Under the pieces are notes generated by a model that was not told the origin of the DNA, did no database searches, and saw only the letters and a program-made list of their open reading frames with translations. Both the position numbers and the translations under genes were made by a program. A DNA stretch of 64,000 nucleotides from Mesorhizobium sp. NZP2298. GTDB lineage: Bacteria; Pseudomonadota; Alphaproteobacteria; Rhizobiales; Rhizobiaceae. The stretch is from contig NZ_CP033365.1 in assembly GCF_013170825.1 (NCBI RefSeq), positions 6,584,001-6,648,000 on the forward strand. Reading direction: 5' to 3'. Numbering within the stretch: the first letter of the stretch is position 1; each line of letters opens with the position of its first letter. Shown piece by piece: positions 10,295 to 19,963 of the stretch.

Positions 10295-10921
10295 ATGAGC
10301 ATTTTGCAGAAGCTGGTGCTTGCCTCGGGTTCGCCGCGCCGCATCGAACTCTTGCAGCAGGCCGGCATCGAGCCGGACCGGATCCTGCCAGCCGATATCG
10401 ACGAAACGCCGCTGCGTGCCGAGCATCCGCGTTCGCTCGCCAAGCGGCTGTCGAAGGAAAAGGCCGAGAAGGCGTTCGCGTCGCTCAAGACCGAGACGGA
10501 CTACGCGCCAGGCTTCGTGTTGGCCGCCGACACGGTTGTCGCGGTTGGGCGGCGCATCCTGCCCAAGGCCGAAACACTCGATGATGCCGCCAACTGCCTC
10601 GGGTTGTTGTCCGGTCGTTCGCACCGCGTCTATTCCGGCATCTGCCTGATCACGCCAGGCGGCAAGCTGCGCCAGCGGCTGGTCGAGACGCGGGTGCGTT
10701 TCAAGCGACTGCCGCGCGAGGAGATCGACGCCTATGTCGCCTCGGGCGAATGGCGCGGCAAGGCCGGCGGCTATGCCGTCCAGGGCCTCGCGGGGGCCTT
10801 TGTCGTCAAGCTCGTCGGCTCCTACACCAACATCGTTGGGCTGCCGCTCTATGAAACGGTGGCGCTGCTGTCGGGCGAAGGCTTCAAGATCCATCAGAAC
10901 TGGCTGTCCACGCGGCCATGA
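10295..10921 (+). CDS. maf: Maf-like nucleoside triphosphate pyrophosphatase
   Basis: 208 residues. Maf proteins hydrolyse non-canonical or modified NTPs (dTTP/UTP or m7GTP types) to the monophosphates. The opening [18 protein letters not shown] holds the SxSPRR signature. [11 protein letters not shown] carries the catalytic Asp, and [13 protein letters not shown] is the usual C-terminal loop. The stop overlaps the yacG start by four bases (ATGA), so the two are translationally coupled. Confidence 0.93.
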   Translation: MSILQKLVLASGSPRRIELLQQAGIEPDRILPADIDETPLRAEHPRSLAKRLSKEKAEKAFASLKTETDYAPGFVLAADTVVAVGRRILPKAETLDDAANCLGLLSGRSHRVYSGICLITPGGKLRQRLVETRVRFKRLPREEIDAYVASGEWRGKAGGYAVQGLAGAFVVKLVGSYTNIVGLPLYETVALLSGEGFKIHQNWLSTRP

Positions 10922-11115
10922 ATTCCGACTCCAAGATCACGCCGCTACGCCCAAAGCGCCCCTGCCCCGAATGCGGCAAGCCATCGGCGCGCGACACCTT
11001 TCCGTTCTGCTCGACGCGCTGCAAGGACATCGACCTCAACCGCTGGCTGAAGGGCGCCTATGTCATCAAGGCTCGCGACGACGAGGAAGAGCCGGACACC
11101 GACGAGCCGCAATAA
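10918..11115 (+). CDS. yacG: DNA gyrase inhibitor YacG-like zinc protein
   Basis: 65 residues with four cysteines in the YacG pattern, CPECGK near residue 16 and [15 protein letters not shown] near residue 31. These form a small zinc finger that in E. coli binds gyrase. An acidic tail ([12 protein letters not shown]) is typical. Its start codon overlaps the maf stop. It is the last gene of the infA operon; the convergent ROK gene lies 32 bases further on. Confidence 0.93.
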   Translation: MNSDSKITPLRPKRPCPECGKPSARDTFPFCSTRCKDIDLNRWLKGAYVIKARDDEEEPDTDEPQ

Positions 11116-11147
11116 GGCCTGGCCATCAGCGCGGGACCAGACTTCGA

Positions 11148-12353
11148 TCAGGCTTCTGCCGAGCCCGCGGGGCCATTGGCGTCCGATTGCAAGAAGAATC
11201 TGTCGAGGAGGGGAATGCAGGCCGCCCCAAGGCCGGCTGCCTGCCGGTCCGAAGTGCCCTCCCTGACGAAGAGAGCCGCCAGATCACTGGCGCCGATGGC
11301 CGAGAGCTTTTCCCTGATCTCGCGCACCAGCTCGGCTCTCACCCATTGCGGCATGAGGCCGTCCAGAACGATGCCCCTGAATGTGGCAAGCGCCGACGCC
11401 GAATGGACCGCCATCGATATGCTGGACGAGGTTGCCTCGATCCATTTCCTGAGCTCCGGGTCGGGGGCGCGAGACCCTGGCGCCAGACCGACATCGTCAA
11501 CCGAAACCGATGTGCCGAGCGGTGCCACACCGCCGCTCGCAGATGGTACCAGGATGCGTCCGATTCCAGGCCTTGCATCGCGCCGCGAGAAGCCGAGGCG
11601 ACCATGTTGGACAATGCCTCCGTCAAGCAAATGCCCGATGAAGATATAGAGGAAGTCGGGCGCGCCCCCGGCCAGCCCATAGGCCAGTTCCGCGCTGCAT
11701 GCCGCCACCGCGTCCCGATCGAGATAGATCGATAGATGTGTTTCCTTGCCCATTTGCAGGGCCAGGTCCTCAAACTCGGCCCACGCGCTCTCCGGACCGT
11801 CCGTGCCCTTGCCGTTTGCGACCGCCGCGAGAATATCCGAAGCTACCGCTATGCCGATGTCCTCCAGCCGCGCGTGCTGGGCTGCGGTCAGGCGCGAGCG
11901 CATCTCGGCAATCGCCGTATATGCGATGCGTGCTATTTCACCCATTTCGCCCGCGCCGTAGGACAGCCTTCGCTGCTCCAGAACCCCGCCGACAAAATCG
12001 ACTAGTGCGATGTCCGCATGGCGCAGCCCCAGCCGCAGGCCAAGAAACAGCGCTCCCTCGGGATTGATCGACATCGGGACCGACGGCTGTCCGACCTTGC
12101 CCTTGACGGGCCTTCCCGCCGACAGCAGTCCTTCCGCCTCGAGGGAGCGGACGATGACGGACGCGGTCTGCTTGGTTAACCCGGTGATCTCGGCGATCTG
12201 GGCTTTGGACAGTTGACCGTGAATCCTGATCAGCGACAGGGCAAGACGTTCATTCGACGCGCGGAGGCCGACCTGGTTCGCGCCCCTGTAAGCTGGATAG
12301 ATACCGTTTGGGCTCGTTCGGGCAGAGCTTCCGCCCCCTATACGTCCGGTCAC
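11148..12353 (-). CDS. ROK-family transcriptional repressor
   Basis: About 401 residues from GTG 12353. The frame is open to 12455, but that TTG lies inside an operator-like repeat. A winged helix-turn-helix near residues 28-75 (RIHGQLSKAQIAEITGLTKQ, ASVIVRSLEAEGLL) is followed by a ROK sugar-kinase-like domain. The C-terminal domain lacks an obvious intact ATP-binding DxGGT motif (it has LVDFVGGV), as in NagC/XylR-type repressors that bind a sugar without phosphorylating it. It is divergent from the SGNH hydrolase and sugar ABC transporter genes, whose upstream AAGTCA repeats it probably binds. Confidence 0.85.
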   Translation of the reverse strand: MTGRIGGGSSARTSPNGIYPAYRGANQVGLRASNERLALSLIRIHGQLSKAQIAEITGLTKQTASVIVRSLEAEGLLSAGRPVKGKVGQPSVPMSINPEGALFLGLRLGLRHADIALVDFVGGVLEQRRLSYGAGEMGEIARIAYTAIAEMRSRLTAAQHARLEDIGIAVASDILAAVANGKGTDGPESAWAEFEDLALQMGKETHLSIYLDRDAVAACSAELAYGLAGGAPDFLYIFIGHLLDGGIVQHGRLGFSRRDARPGIGRILVPSASGGVAPLGTSVSVDDVGLAPGSRAPDPELRKWIEATSSSISMAVHSASALATFRGIVLDGLMPQWVRAELVREIREKLSAIGASDLAALFVREGTSDRQAAGLGAACIPLLDRFFLQSDANGPAGSAEA

Positions 12354-12444
12354 CGTGAATACCCCAATAGGACGCGCCCGCCGACCTGGATGTTGGCAGA
12401 CGCAGATACGACCCTTGGCAAGGATTTGCAGGAGCGAGGTAAAT

Positions 12445-12471
12445 AAGTCAATCAAAATTACCTATTGACTT
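12445..12471. promoter_or_regulatory. Inverted repeat, likely ROK operator 1
   Basis: AAGTCAAT and ATTGACTT form a perfect 8-bp inverted repeat with an 11-base spacer in the divergent region between the ROK gene and the SGNH hydrolase gene. The right arm also contains a -35-like TTGACT. The AAGTCA half-site recurs in the palindrome at 13705-13721. Confidence 0.65.
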
Positions 12472-12522
12472 GATCCGCGACCTGAAAGTAGCTGGCATGG
12501 ACCAAAGACGAGGGAAGCGAAG

Positions 12523-13692
12523 ATGGTACGCGGCGACTGGATCGCAACATGGACTGCCAGCCCTATGAATGTCTGGGGCGCCGACATGGTGATCCCGGGG
12601 TTCTACAACCAGACGGTTCGCGAGATTGCCCGCATCAGCGTCGGTGGCCAGCGGTTAAGGATACGGGTGTCGAACGAGTTCGGCAGCGCACCGGTCGTCA
12701 TCAACGCGGCGCATGTCGCACTGGCGGGCGAGGACGGAGCCATCCAGCCCCTGACGAGCCGCCCCCTCACCTTTGGCGGCGACGCGACCGCCTCGATCGC
12801 GCCGGGCGCTCCGCTGTTCAGCGATCCCGTGGAATTGGCAACGCCCGCGCTGTCCCGGCTTGCCCTGAGTTTCTATGTGAGCGGCCACCTTCCGGTGGAA
12901 ACCCACCATTACGAGGCGCAGCAGACGGCTTTCATATCCATACCGGGGAATTTCGCGGCCTCCGAACTCCTGCCGCTTCAGCAAACCACCACCAGCCGCT
13001 ACTTCGCTTCAGCCATCTACGTCGACGCAAAGGAAGGATCGCGCGCGATTGCCTGCTTCGGCGACTCCATTACCGACGGCTACGGTTCGCAGATAGACGG
13101 CGACAGGCGGTGGCCGGACATTCTGAGCGAGCGGCTCAGCGCCGGCACCGCAACGCAGGACCTGGCCGTGCTCAACCTTGGCATCGGCGGCAACCGGCTT
13201 CTGAGCAATCGCCGCGGCACGAAGGCTTTGGAGCGGTTCGACCGCGATGTGCTCAGCCTGCCCAGGGTATCGCATCTCGTCATTCTGGAGGGCGTCAACG
13301 ACATAGGCTGGCCCAACACCGCGCTCGCGGGCGCCGATGAGGCCGTAACGGCAAAACAAATCATATCGGCGATCAGGCAGCTTGCCGCGCGCGCCGAGAC
13401 TGCCGGCATTCGCGTCATCCTGGGGACCCTGACCCCATTCGAAGGAACAACATCGGAATCGCCGGTCGGCGATTTCTACACCCCCGAGAAGGAGAAGGGT
13501 CGCGCCGCCGTCAATGCATGGATCCGAAAGGCCGAAGGCGTTCACGGCTTTGTCGACTTTGATGCCGCCGTTCGCGATCCTGGCCGGCCAACCAGGCTCC
13601 TCCCAGCCTATGATTGCGGCGATCACATCCACCCGAGCGACGCGGGCTACAGGGCCATGGCACAAGCCATCGACATGGCCCTGTTCGAGTAA
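12523..13692 (+). CDS. SGNH/GDSL-family hydrolase
   Basis: 389 residues. An N-terminal β-rich domain (residues 1-170) precedes an SGNH hydrolase domain. Block I is ACFGDSITDGYGS with the nucleophile Ser, block II has the Gly (NLGIGGNRLL), block III is EGVNDIGW with the Asn, and block V is CGDHIHPSDAGY with Asp and His. All four SGNH residues are present. Such proteins are carbohydrate or acyl esterases. No signal peptide is visible, so it may be cytoplasmic. It begins the inducible sugar locus next to the ROK repressor. Confidence 0.88.
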   Translation: MVRGDWIATWTASPMNVWGADMVIPGFYNQTVREIARISVGGQRLRIRVSNEFGSAPVVINAAHVALAGEDGAIQPLTSRPLTFGGDATASIAPGAPLFSDPVELATPALSRLALSFYVSGHLPVETHHYEAQQTAFISIPGNFAASELLPLQQTTTSRYFASAIYVDAKEGSRAIACFGDSITDGYGSQIDGDRRWPDILSERLSAGTATQDLAVLNLGIGGNRLLSNRRGTKALERFDRDVLSLPRVSHLVILEGVNDIGWPNTALAGADEAVTAKQIISAIRQLAARAETAGIRVILGTLTPFEGTTSESPVGDFYTPEKEKGRAAVNAWIRKAEGVHGFVDFDAAVRDPGRPTRLLPAYDCGDHIHPSDAGYRAMAQAIDMALFE

Positions 13693-13704
13693 TGGCATAT
13701 TTAG

Positions 13705-13753
13705 TAAGTCATTCTGACTTATTATTGACACATGCCAATGTTTGTTGCATAAC
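13705..13753 (+). promoter_or_regulatory. Promoter with palindromic operator before the sugar ABC operon
   Basis: TAAGTCA-TTC-TGACTTA (13705-13721) is a perfect 7-3-7 palindrome. Directly behind it are a -35 TTGACA (13725-13730), a 17-base spacer and a -10-like CATAAC (13748-13753), about 50 bases before the ABC binding-protein gene. The palindrome shares its half-site with the repeat at the ROK gene, so ROK repression is inferred. Confidence 0.7.
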
Positions 13754-13803
13754 GTCCTCGAACGCTGGCGAGCCGTGGCTGCAAGCGTCAATGGGAGGAT
13801 TTC

Positions 13804-14757
13804 ATGCGAACCAATAGTCTGCGGTTGCCGCGCATAGCGCTGGCATGCGCGTTCAGTGCCTTCACCGCCTTCGGACCAGCGGCTGCTGGAGCGGCGGACC
13901 TTTCCTCGATTCTTTTCGTCAATCCGCTGCCCAAATATCCGGCGTGGCGACTGATCGGCGATTGCGTCGCCAATCGGGCGAAGGAACTGAACATTCCCAC
14001 GACGGAATCCGGCCCGACCACCGGCAATCTCGATGCCACCGTCATGATTCAGCAGATACAGCAGGGCATCGCCAACAAGGCGGGAGCGATACTGACCTTT
14101 CCGGCGACGGCGGGATTTGTTCCCCTGCTCCAGCAGGCGGGGAAGGCCGGTATCACGGTCGGCACGTTCTATGGTGCTTCCGGAACGGAATCCGGCTCGA
14201 ACGTAAACATCGGGGCAAACTTCACCCGGGTCGGCGAAATCTTTGTCGAAGCGATAGCAAAGCGCGAGGGCCCGCAGCATGTCGGGCTGATGGCGCAGGG
14301 ACCAAGCGGCGCGGCCAAAGCCTTCGTCGACGGGTTCACCGCGGCGGCCGCGAAGACCCAGAACGTCACCGTGTCCGCTGTGGTCTACACCAATGACGAT
14401 GCCAGCAAGGCGCTTGACCAGGCCAATGCCCTTTTGACGGCGCATCCCGAGGTCAACGTCATCGCCTCGCATATGGGAACCGCCACGCAGGGCGGGACCG
14501 CCGCCATCAAGTCCAAGGGCCTGACCGGCAAGGTCGTATTCGTCGCCAATGGGACGGCAGGTGGCGGCGAGCAAGGACTTGCCGACGGCACCGTCTACAA
14601 GCTGATGCTGCAGGATCTTTGTACGGCGGGGTCCAAAATGGTCGATTCCGTCGCGGCCATCGCTCACGGCGAGACGGTTCAACCGCAGATCGATGTTGGC
14701 GTGCGCATGTTCGACGCGAGCGACTACAAGGAATATCTCGCCAAGGGATGGCAGTGA
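13804..14757 (+). CDS. Sugar ABC transporter, periplasmic binding protein
   Basis: 317 residues with a signal peptide (RIALACAFSAFTAFGPAAAGA) ending near residue 31. The mature part is a ribose/LacI-type (Peripla_BP_4) two-lobe binding protein: SILFVNPLPKYPAWRLIGD opens lobe 1, and ASHMGTATQGGTAAIKSKG is in the hinge/ligand region. It delivers a sugar to the permease encoded downstream. Its stop overlaps the ATPase start (TGATG). The sugar is not evident; the neighbouring GH4 gene hints at an α- or β-glycoside product. Confidence 0.88.
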   Translation: MRTNSLRLPRIALACAFSAFTAFGPAAAGAADLSSILFVNPLPKYPAWRLIGDCVANRAKELNIPTTESGPTTGNLDATVMIQQIQQGIANKAGAILTFPATAGFVPLLQQAGKAGITVGTFYGASGTESGSNVNIGANFTRVGEIFVEAIAKREGPQHVGLMAQGPSGAAKAFVDGFTAAAAKTQNVTVSAVVYTNDDASKALDQANALLTAHPEVNVIASHMGTATQGGTAAIKSKGLTGKVVFVANGTAGGGEQGLADGTVYKLMLQDLCTAGSKMVDSVAAIAHGETVQPQIDVGVRMFDASDYKEYLAKGWQ

Positions 14758-15545
14758 TGGCATTCGCCCAGCCGGACATTCCGGCACCCGCGCTGGAGAT
14801 GCTCGGGGTGGGCAAGTCGTTCGGCAACGTCAAGGCGTTGTCGAATGTCGACATCACCGCCGGGGCGGCCGAAATCCATGCCATTGTCGGCGACAATGGT
14901 GCGGGCAAGTCGACCACGCTCAAGATCATGTGCGGGATTTTCCGTCCGGATCAGGGGCAACTGCGACTGGGCGGAAAGTCGGTCGAGATGCGCGACGCGT
15001 CGGAGGCCCATCACCTCGGCATCTCGGTTGTTCATCAGGACCTCGCCCTTGTCGAATGCCTGGACATCGCCACGAACATGGCTTTGGGAGCCATTCCGCG
15101 CAGAGGACGCTTCCGGCTAGACCGCCGCCGCATGGAGACGGAAGCCGCCAAGGTGCTGGACGAGCTGAAGATAAGGGTCGGCTCGGTCCGCACCCAGATC
15201 GGACTGCTTTCTGGAGGCGAACGTCAAATCGTCGCCATAGCCCGCGCGGTTCGGATGGATCTTCCGATCATGCTTCTCGACGAGCCTACCGCGGCACTGG
15301 GGGTCCGGGAGACGGCCCATGTGGGAGAAATCCTCGGCGAGCTCCGGCAGCAGGGGAAGGCCGTCATCTGCATCAGCCACGACATGGATTTCGTGTTTCG
15401 CAATAGCGACAGCATCACTGTCATGCGGCTGGGGCGCTCGGTCGCGACGCGACGCACCAGGGATACCAGCCGCGATGAAATCATCGGACTGATTACAGGT
15501 GCGATCCAGGGCGACACTGCCAGTTCCGATCCAACCTTTGCCTGA
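14757..15545 (+). CDS. Sugar ABC transporter, ATP-binding protein
   Basis: 262 residues, a single nucleotide-binding domain rather than the double form of RbsA. Walker A is VGDNGAGKSTT, the signature is LSGGERQIVAIARA, Walker B is IMLLDEPTAAL, and the H-loop is ICISHDMDFV. This single-domain form fits frcA-like fructose/ribose importers of rhizobia. The start ATG 14757 overlaps the binding-protein stop codon. Confidence 0.9.
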   Translation: MAFAQPDIPAPALEMLGVGKSFGNVKALSNVDITAGAAEIHAIVGDNGAGKSTTLKIMCGIFRPDQGQLRLGGKSVEMRDASEAHHLGISVVHQDLALVECLDIATNMALGAIPRRGRFRLDRRRMETEAAKVLDELKIRVGSVRTQIGLLSGGERQIVAIARAVRMDLPIMLLDEPTAALGVRETAHVGEILGELRQQGKAVICISHDMDFVFRNSDSITVMRLGRSVATRRTRDTSRDEIIGLITGAIQGDTASSDPTFA

Positions 15546-15561
15546 ACGAGGGAACCAGACC

Positions 15562-16563
15562 GTGGCCAGCGAACGGGCAGAACACCAATCTTCGACAGCC
15601 TCGCAAGGTGTCCTTTCAACACTGATGTTGCGCCAGGAAACGACATTGCTGGCGGTCATCGTGGCGGTTGGAATCGTTGCCACGCTTCGCAACCCCGCAT
15701 TCCTCAACCCGGCAAATCTCACCGACATCGCCCGCGCGGCGGTGATCTATTTCGTCATGGGTTGCGGCGCTTCACTGCTCATGATCGGAGGCGGGCTCGA
15801 TTTCTCCGTGGGCGCCGTCTTCACGCTTGGCGGCATCACCTGCGCGTGGTTGCTGGTGTGGGGAGCGCCCTGGCCGCTTGCGGTCCTGGCGGGCGTGGCG
15901 GCTGGCGCCGCCGTCGGATACGTCAACAGCGTGATCATCGAGCGGCTGCACGTGCCTCCGATCATAGCGACCTTGGGCACCTTCTTCATCGTCGGCGGGC
16001 TATGTGTCCAATTCACTGGCGGAGAAGACATTGTCCCGCTGCCCGAAACGTTTCAGGCCCTGGGTCAGGGAGCCGTGCTCGGGATCCCCTACATCGTTCT
16101 CTATGCCATCGCGCTGGGGCTGCTCTTCTGGTTCCTGCTCGAACAGACGCCGTTCGGTGTCGAGACACGCGCGCTGGGTGGCAATCGGAAAGCCGCGATC
16201 GCCAACGGCCTCAAGGTCAACAGGCTCGATACGATCCTCTACGTCACCGCCGGCGCCACCGCCGGCCTTGCCGGTGTCATCTACGCGGCGCGCGTTGGAA
16301 GTGGCCAGGTTGCCGCCGGTGGCCCCTCGGTCACACTCTCGGTCGTCACGGCCGTACTCATAGGCGGTATCAGCTTGCTCGGAGGCTTGGGGACAATCAC
16401 CGGCGTTGCGGTTGGGGCCCTATTGCTATCGGCGATCGATAACGCCCTCATCGTTGCCAGCGTGCCGCCCCAATACAATAGCATCATCATCGGCGCGATC
16501 CTTATCTGCGCAGTGGCGGTTGATCACATGCGCAGGGAACGTCTGTACAAGCGCCGTCGGTGA
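15562..16563 (+). CDS. Sugar ABC transporter, permease
   Basis: 333 residues from GTG 15562, which has GAGGGA nine bases upstream. About eight to ten membrane helices are visible, with the BPD_transp_2 pattern MIGGGLDFSVGAVFTLGGI near residue 75 and ALGGNRKAAIANGLKVNRLD as the cytoplasmic coupling loop. It forms the channel of the importer encoded by the two preceding genes and closes the operon; the GH4 gene converges on it. Confidence 0.9.
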   Translation: MASERAEHQSSTASQGVLSTLMLRQETTLLAVIVAVGIVATLRNPAFLNPANLTDIARAAVIYFVMGCGASLLMIGGGLDFSVGAVFTLGGITCAWLLVWGAPWPLAVLAGVAAGAAVGYVNSVIIERLHVPPIIATLGTFFIVGGLCVQFTGGEDIVPLPETFQALGQGAVLGIPYIVLYAIALGLLFWFLLEQTPFGVETRALGGNRKAAIANGLKVNRLDTILYVTAGATAGLAGVIYAARVGSGQVAAGGPSVTLSVVTAVLIGGISLLGGLGTITGVAVGALLLSAIDNALIVASVPPQYNSIIIGAILICAVAVDHMRRERLYKRRR

Positions 16564-16586
16564 GGTCTTTCCCGGAGCTCGTCCGA

Positions 16587-17972
16587 TCAGGCCGCGTGGG
16601 TTTTGCGGCTTGTCCGCACCCAGGCCGGCAGCCAGTCGCCGTGGGCAGCCAGGAGATCATCGACCAGTGACCAGATCTGGTCGAGATCGAGCTCCGCCGC
16701 CGTGTGCGGATCCATCATCGCCGCGTGGTAGATGTGCTCGCGGTTCTCACTCACCAGCGCCCGCACCGTCAGTTCCTGGACATTGATGTTGGTACGGATC
16801 AGCGCCGTCAGCTGCGGCGGCAGGTCGCCTATATAGGTGGGCTGGATGCCCGAGGCATCGACGACGCATGGCACCTCGACGGCACAATCGCGGGGCAGCG
16901 AAGTGATGCAGCCATTGTTGCGGACATTGCCATAGATCACCGACGGTTCGCCGGTCCAGACCGAATTCATGATCGAGGAGGCATATTCCGGGGACTGCTC
17001 GACCTCGATGCGGTCGGCCGAACGATAGGCTTGTGCCTGGCCCTTCCAGCGCTCGATCTGTTCGATGCAGCGCTTGGGATATTCGTCGAGCGGGATGCCG
17101 TATTTCTCGATCAGGTCGGGGCGGCTTTCCTTGATGAAATAGGGCGTGTATTCGGCGAAATGCTCCGAACTTTCGGTGACGAAATAGCCGAGCCTGGTCA
17201 GCATGTCGTAGCGCACCTTGTTGGGGCAGCGCGGATTCCAGCCGGCTTTTGGCGCGCGGCCTTCGCGATAGGCGCGAACGAGATCCGGATAGAGATCGCG
17301 ATAGGAACCGCCCGGCTGGCGATGCTCGAACTTCAGATAGAACGACATGTGGTTGATGCCGGCCGAGCGATAGCGGATCTCCTCGTAGGGAAGATCGAGA
17401 TCGTGCGCCAGTTCCATCGCCGTGCCCTGCACCGAATGGCAGAGGCCGACCTGCCGGATGCCAGGGTATTTCTCCGATATCGCCCAGGTGTTGATTGCCA
17501 TCGGGTTGACATATTGCAGCATGATCGCCTGCGGGCAGACGGTGAGCATGTCCTCGCAGATCGTCCACAGATGCGGCACGGTTCTCAAGCCGCGCATGAT
17601 GCCGCCGACGCCGAGCGTGTCGGCGATGGTCTGGCGCAGGCCGTATTTCTTCGGCACTTCGAAGTCGGTCACGGTGCAGGGCTCGTAGCCGCCGATCTGA
17701 AAGGCAACGACGACGAAGTCAGCACCGACCAGCGCCTTGCGCTGGTCGGAATAAGTCTCGGCCTTTGCTTTGACGCCGAGCGTCGCGATCAGCTTGTCGA
17801 CGACGACAGCGCTTTCTTCCAGCCGCTGCGGATTGATGTCCATCAGCGCGATTGTCGCTCCCGACAAGGCCTGCCGCTGCAGCACGTCGCCGACAATGTT
17901 CTTCATGAACACCGTCGAGCCGGCGCCTATGAATGTGATCCTGGGATTTCTTGCCACGCCAATCTCCGGCAT
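16587..17972 (-). CDS. GH4 family α-glucosidase/α-galactosidase (NAD-dependent)
   Basis: 461 residues. The N-terminal Rossmann start NPRITFIGAGSTVF binds NAD. VNPMAINTWA, VGLCHSVQGTA (metal-ligand Cys and His) and YRSAGINHMSF are family 4 hallmarks. GH4 enzymes use NAD and a divalent metal in a redox-type hydrolysis of glycosides inside the cell. It is convergent with the sugar ABC operon, so it may process the imported sugar. AglA and MelA types cannot be separated here. Confidence 0.88.
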   Translation of the reverse strand: MPEIGVARNPRITFIGAGSTVFMKNIVGDVLQRQALSGATIALMDINPQRLEESAVVVDKLIATLGVKAKAETYSDQRKALVGADFVVVAFQIGGYEPCTVTDFEVPKKYGLRQTIADTLGVGGIMRGLRTVPHLWTICEDMLTVCPQAIMLQYVNPMAINTWAISEKYPGIRQVGLCHSVQGTAMELAHDLDLPYEEIRYRSAGINHMSFYLKFEHRQPGGSYRDLYPDLVRAYREGRAPKAGWNPRCPNKVRYDMLTRLGYFVTESSEHFAEYTPYFIKESRPDLIEKYGIPLDEYPKRCIEQIERWKGQAQAYRSADRIEVEQSPEYASSIMNSVWTGEPSVIYGNVRNNGCITSLPRDCAVEVPCVVDASGIQPTYIGDLPPQLTALIRTNINVQELTVRALVSENREHIYHAAMMDPHTAAELDLDQIWSLVDDLLAAHGDWLPAWVRTSRKTHAA

Positions 17973-18364
17973 AAGTTCAGGCTTGATGCGGCTTCGACTA
18001 TGCCGCGCTCAAGCCTCCGCCGTCCAGCCTGGGCGAACTGGACGACAGCCTGCGGCGCTGGACATCGCCCTTTCGCCTGCTGAACTCGAGTGCGAGCTCG
18101 ATCGCATGGTCGCGCCCGGGCGCGGTCGGTGAAGATGGCGGCGCCGGGACGGAGGCTAACTGGCCACAAGAGGCCGGGCCTCAGGCCATTCCGGCGGTGC
18201 AAGCACCCGAGGAAGCCGCCTTTCGATGGCATCTCTTTTCCTGCCAGAAATCGACAGCTGGGCGCTGGACAGGCCGAATTCCCGTGCTATAACCCACGCG
18301 CTTTCAAGGGGCGCCCATGGCGCCTCATGAAATCCGGTTCACGAGAATTCGTTTGCCGGAACAG
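17973..18364. other. Intergenic stretch between GH4 gene and tRNA-Phe
   Basis: I see no convincing gene here. Open frames are shadows or lack start signals and family patterns. The promoter of the GH4 gene (leftward) and that of tRNA-Phe (rightward) should lie inside. Confidence 0.5.
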
Positions 18365-18440
<76 letters not shown>

Positions 18441-18652
18441 TCCCCTCTTCTCCCGACAGTCTCTTTCGCCGAAGGCTCTACGCTTCTGTCTCGGCAACTA
18501 GCTGAAATACTTACTGATTTCGGTTCCCAAAGCGCGGATGGTCGGGTTTCGTGGAATTTCGGCGCAGTTGGTCCAACGAGGCGGGGGGCTGGTATTTTCG
18601 CTGGTATTGGAGATCCTGATGGTATCGATGCAGCCAAATGGAGGTCCCGAAA

Positions 18653-19963
18653 ATGGCTCTTTCCGACGTAAAATGCCGTAATGCCCGACCCGCTTCCAAG
18701 CTCGTGAAATTGTCTGACGGTGGCGGGCTCCAGCTTTGGGTGCAGCCTACCGGATCTCGCCTATGGCGCCTCGCCTATCGTTTTGGCGGCAAGCAGAAGC
18801 TTCTGGCGTTGGGCAGCTATCCCCTCATCTCCCTCGCTGAGGCACGCGAGGCGCGCGATACCGCCAAACGTCTCCTCCTACGTGGCATCGACCCCGCACA
18901 GGAGCGTAAGTCGCAAAAGGCTTCGGCGGAGGACACCTTTCGCTCAATCGCGGAGGACTATGTCGACAAGCTGAAGAAGGAGGGACGTGCCGACCGGACC
19001 ATCACCAAGGTCAAATGGCTGCTCGACTTTGCCTATCCAACGTTTGGGGACAAAAGCGTTCGGGAGATCGATCCGGCTACAATTCTTGCCGCTCTCCGCA
19101 GCGTGGAGGTTCGTGGTCGATACGAGTCGGCCAGGCGAATGCGCTCCACCATCGGCAGCGTGTTTCGATATGCAATCGCAACCGCACGCGCCGATGTAGA
19201 TCCGACGATCGCCCTGAGGGGCGCACTCGTCGGTCCGACGGTCACGCCCCGTGCCGCGGTTACCGATCCTAAGGCCTTGGGAGGCTTGCTGAGGGCGATT
19301 AATGCATTTGACGGACAGCCTACAACCCGAGCCGCTCTGAAGCTGATGGCCCTGCTATTTCCCCGCCCCGGCGAGCTGCGCGCGGCCGGATGGGACGAGT
19401 TCGATTTCGAAAGCTCGGTGTGGAGCATCCCTGAAGGACGCATGAAGATGCGACGGCCGCACCGCGTACCTCTTTCCACGCAGGCCGTCAGCGTCCTGAC
19501 CTCACTTAGAGAAATCTCTGGTGGTGGATCGCTGTTGTTTCCTAGTGTTCGATCGGGTTCGCGTCCGATTTCCGACAACACGCTTAACGCAGCCCTTCGC
19601 CGTATGGGCTATGGCAAAGAAGAAGCTACCGCGCACGGCTTTCGAGCAACGGCATCAACTCTGCTAAACGAATGCGGCAAGTGGCACCCGGACGCCGTAG
19701 AGCGGCAGCTGGCCCACATTGAGAACAACGACGTTCGGCGCGCCTATGCCCGGGCAGAGCACTGGGAAGAGCGCGTCAGGATGATGCAATGGTGGGCCGA
19801 TTATCTGGATGAACTCGAGAGCAAAAACTCGCGGGTGGTCTCAATCGGGGGACGCGAGGCAAGCCTGCTGTCCATACATCCTCGCGAGGGTCTAGTTTGG
19901 AAGCCAACAGCGACGGTTCGCCAAACGACGAGTCGAACCTCCAACCTCCGAAAATCACACTGA
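18653..19963 (+). CDS. intS: P4-type tyrosine integrase (symbiosis island IntS-like)
   Basis: 436 residues. ATG 18653 has GGAGG in front and is preferred over 18638. It has an N-terminal DUF4102 arm-binding domain (MALSDVKCRNARPASK to ~90), a core-binding domain (~95-200) and a catalytic domain with Arg243 (PRPGELR), His328/Arg331 (HGFRATAST), His355 and Tyr365 (NDVRRAYARAEHW). It catalyses site-specific recombination between the tRNA-Phe end and the circular element. A degenerate copy of its C-terminal half lies at 29486-29982. Confidence 0.9.
   Translation: MALSDVKCRNARPASKLVKLSDGGGLQLWVQPTGSRLWRLAYRFGGKQKLLALGSYPLISLAEAREARDTAKRLLLRGIDPAQERKSQKASAEDTFRSIAEDYVDKLKKEGRADRTITKVKWLLDFAYPTFGDKSVREIDPATILAALRSVEVRGRYESARRMRSTIGSVFRYAIATARADVDPTIALRGALVGPTVTPRAAVTDPKALGGLLRAINAFDGQPTTRAALKLMALLFPRPGELRAAGWDEFDFESSVWSIPEGRMKMRRPHRVPLSTQAVSVLTSLREISGGGSLLFPSVRSGSRPISDNTLNAALRRMGYGKEEATAHGFRATASTLLNECGKWHPDAVERQLAHIENNDVRRAYARAEHWEERVRMMQWWADYLDELESKNSRVVSIGGREASLLSIHPREGLVWKPTATVRQTTSRTSNLRKSH

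Noticed and set aside
13009..14787. 592-codon leftward frame opposite the SGNH and ABC binding-protein genes
   Set aside because: It runs through two well-supported opposite genes and their promoter, and shows no recognisable domain.
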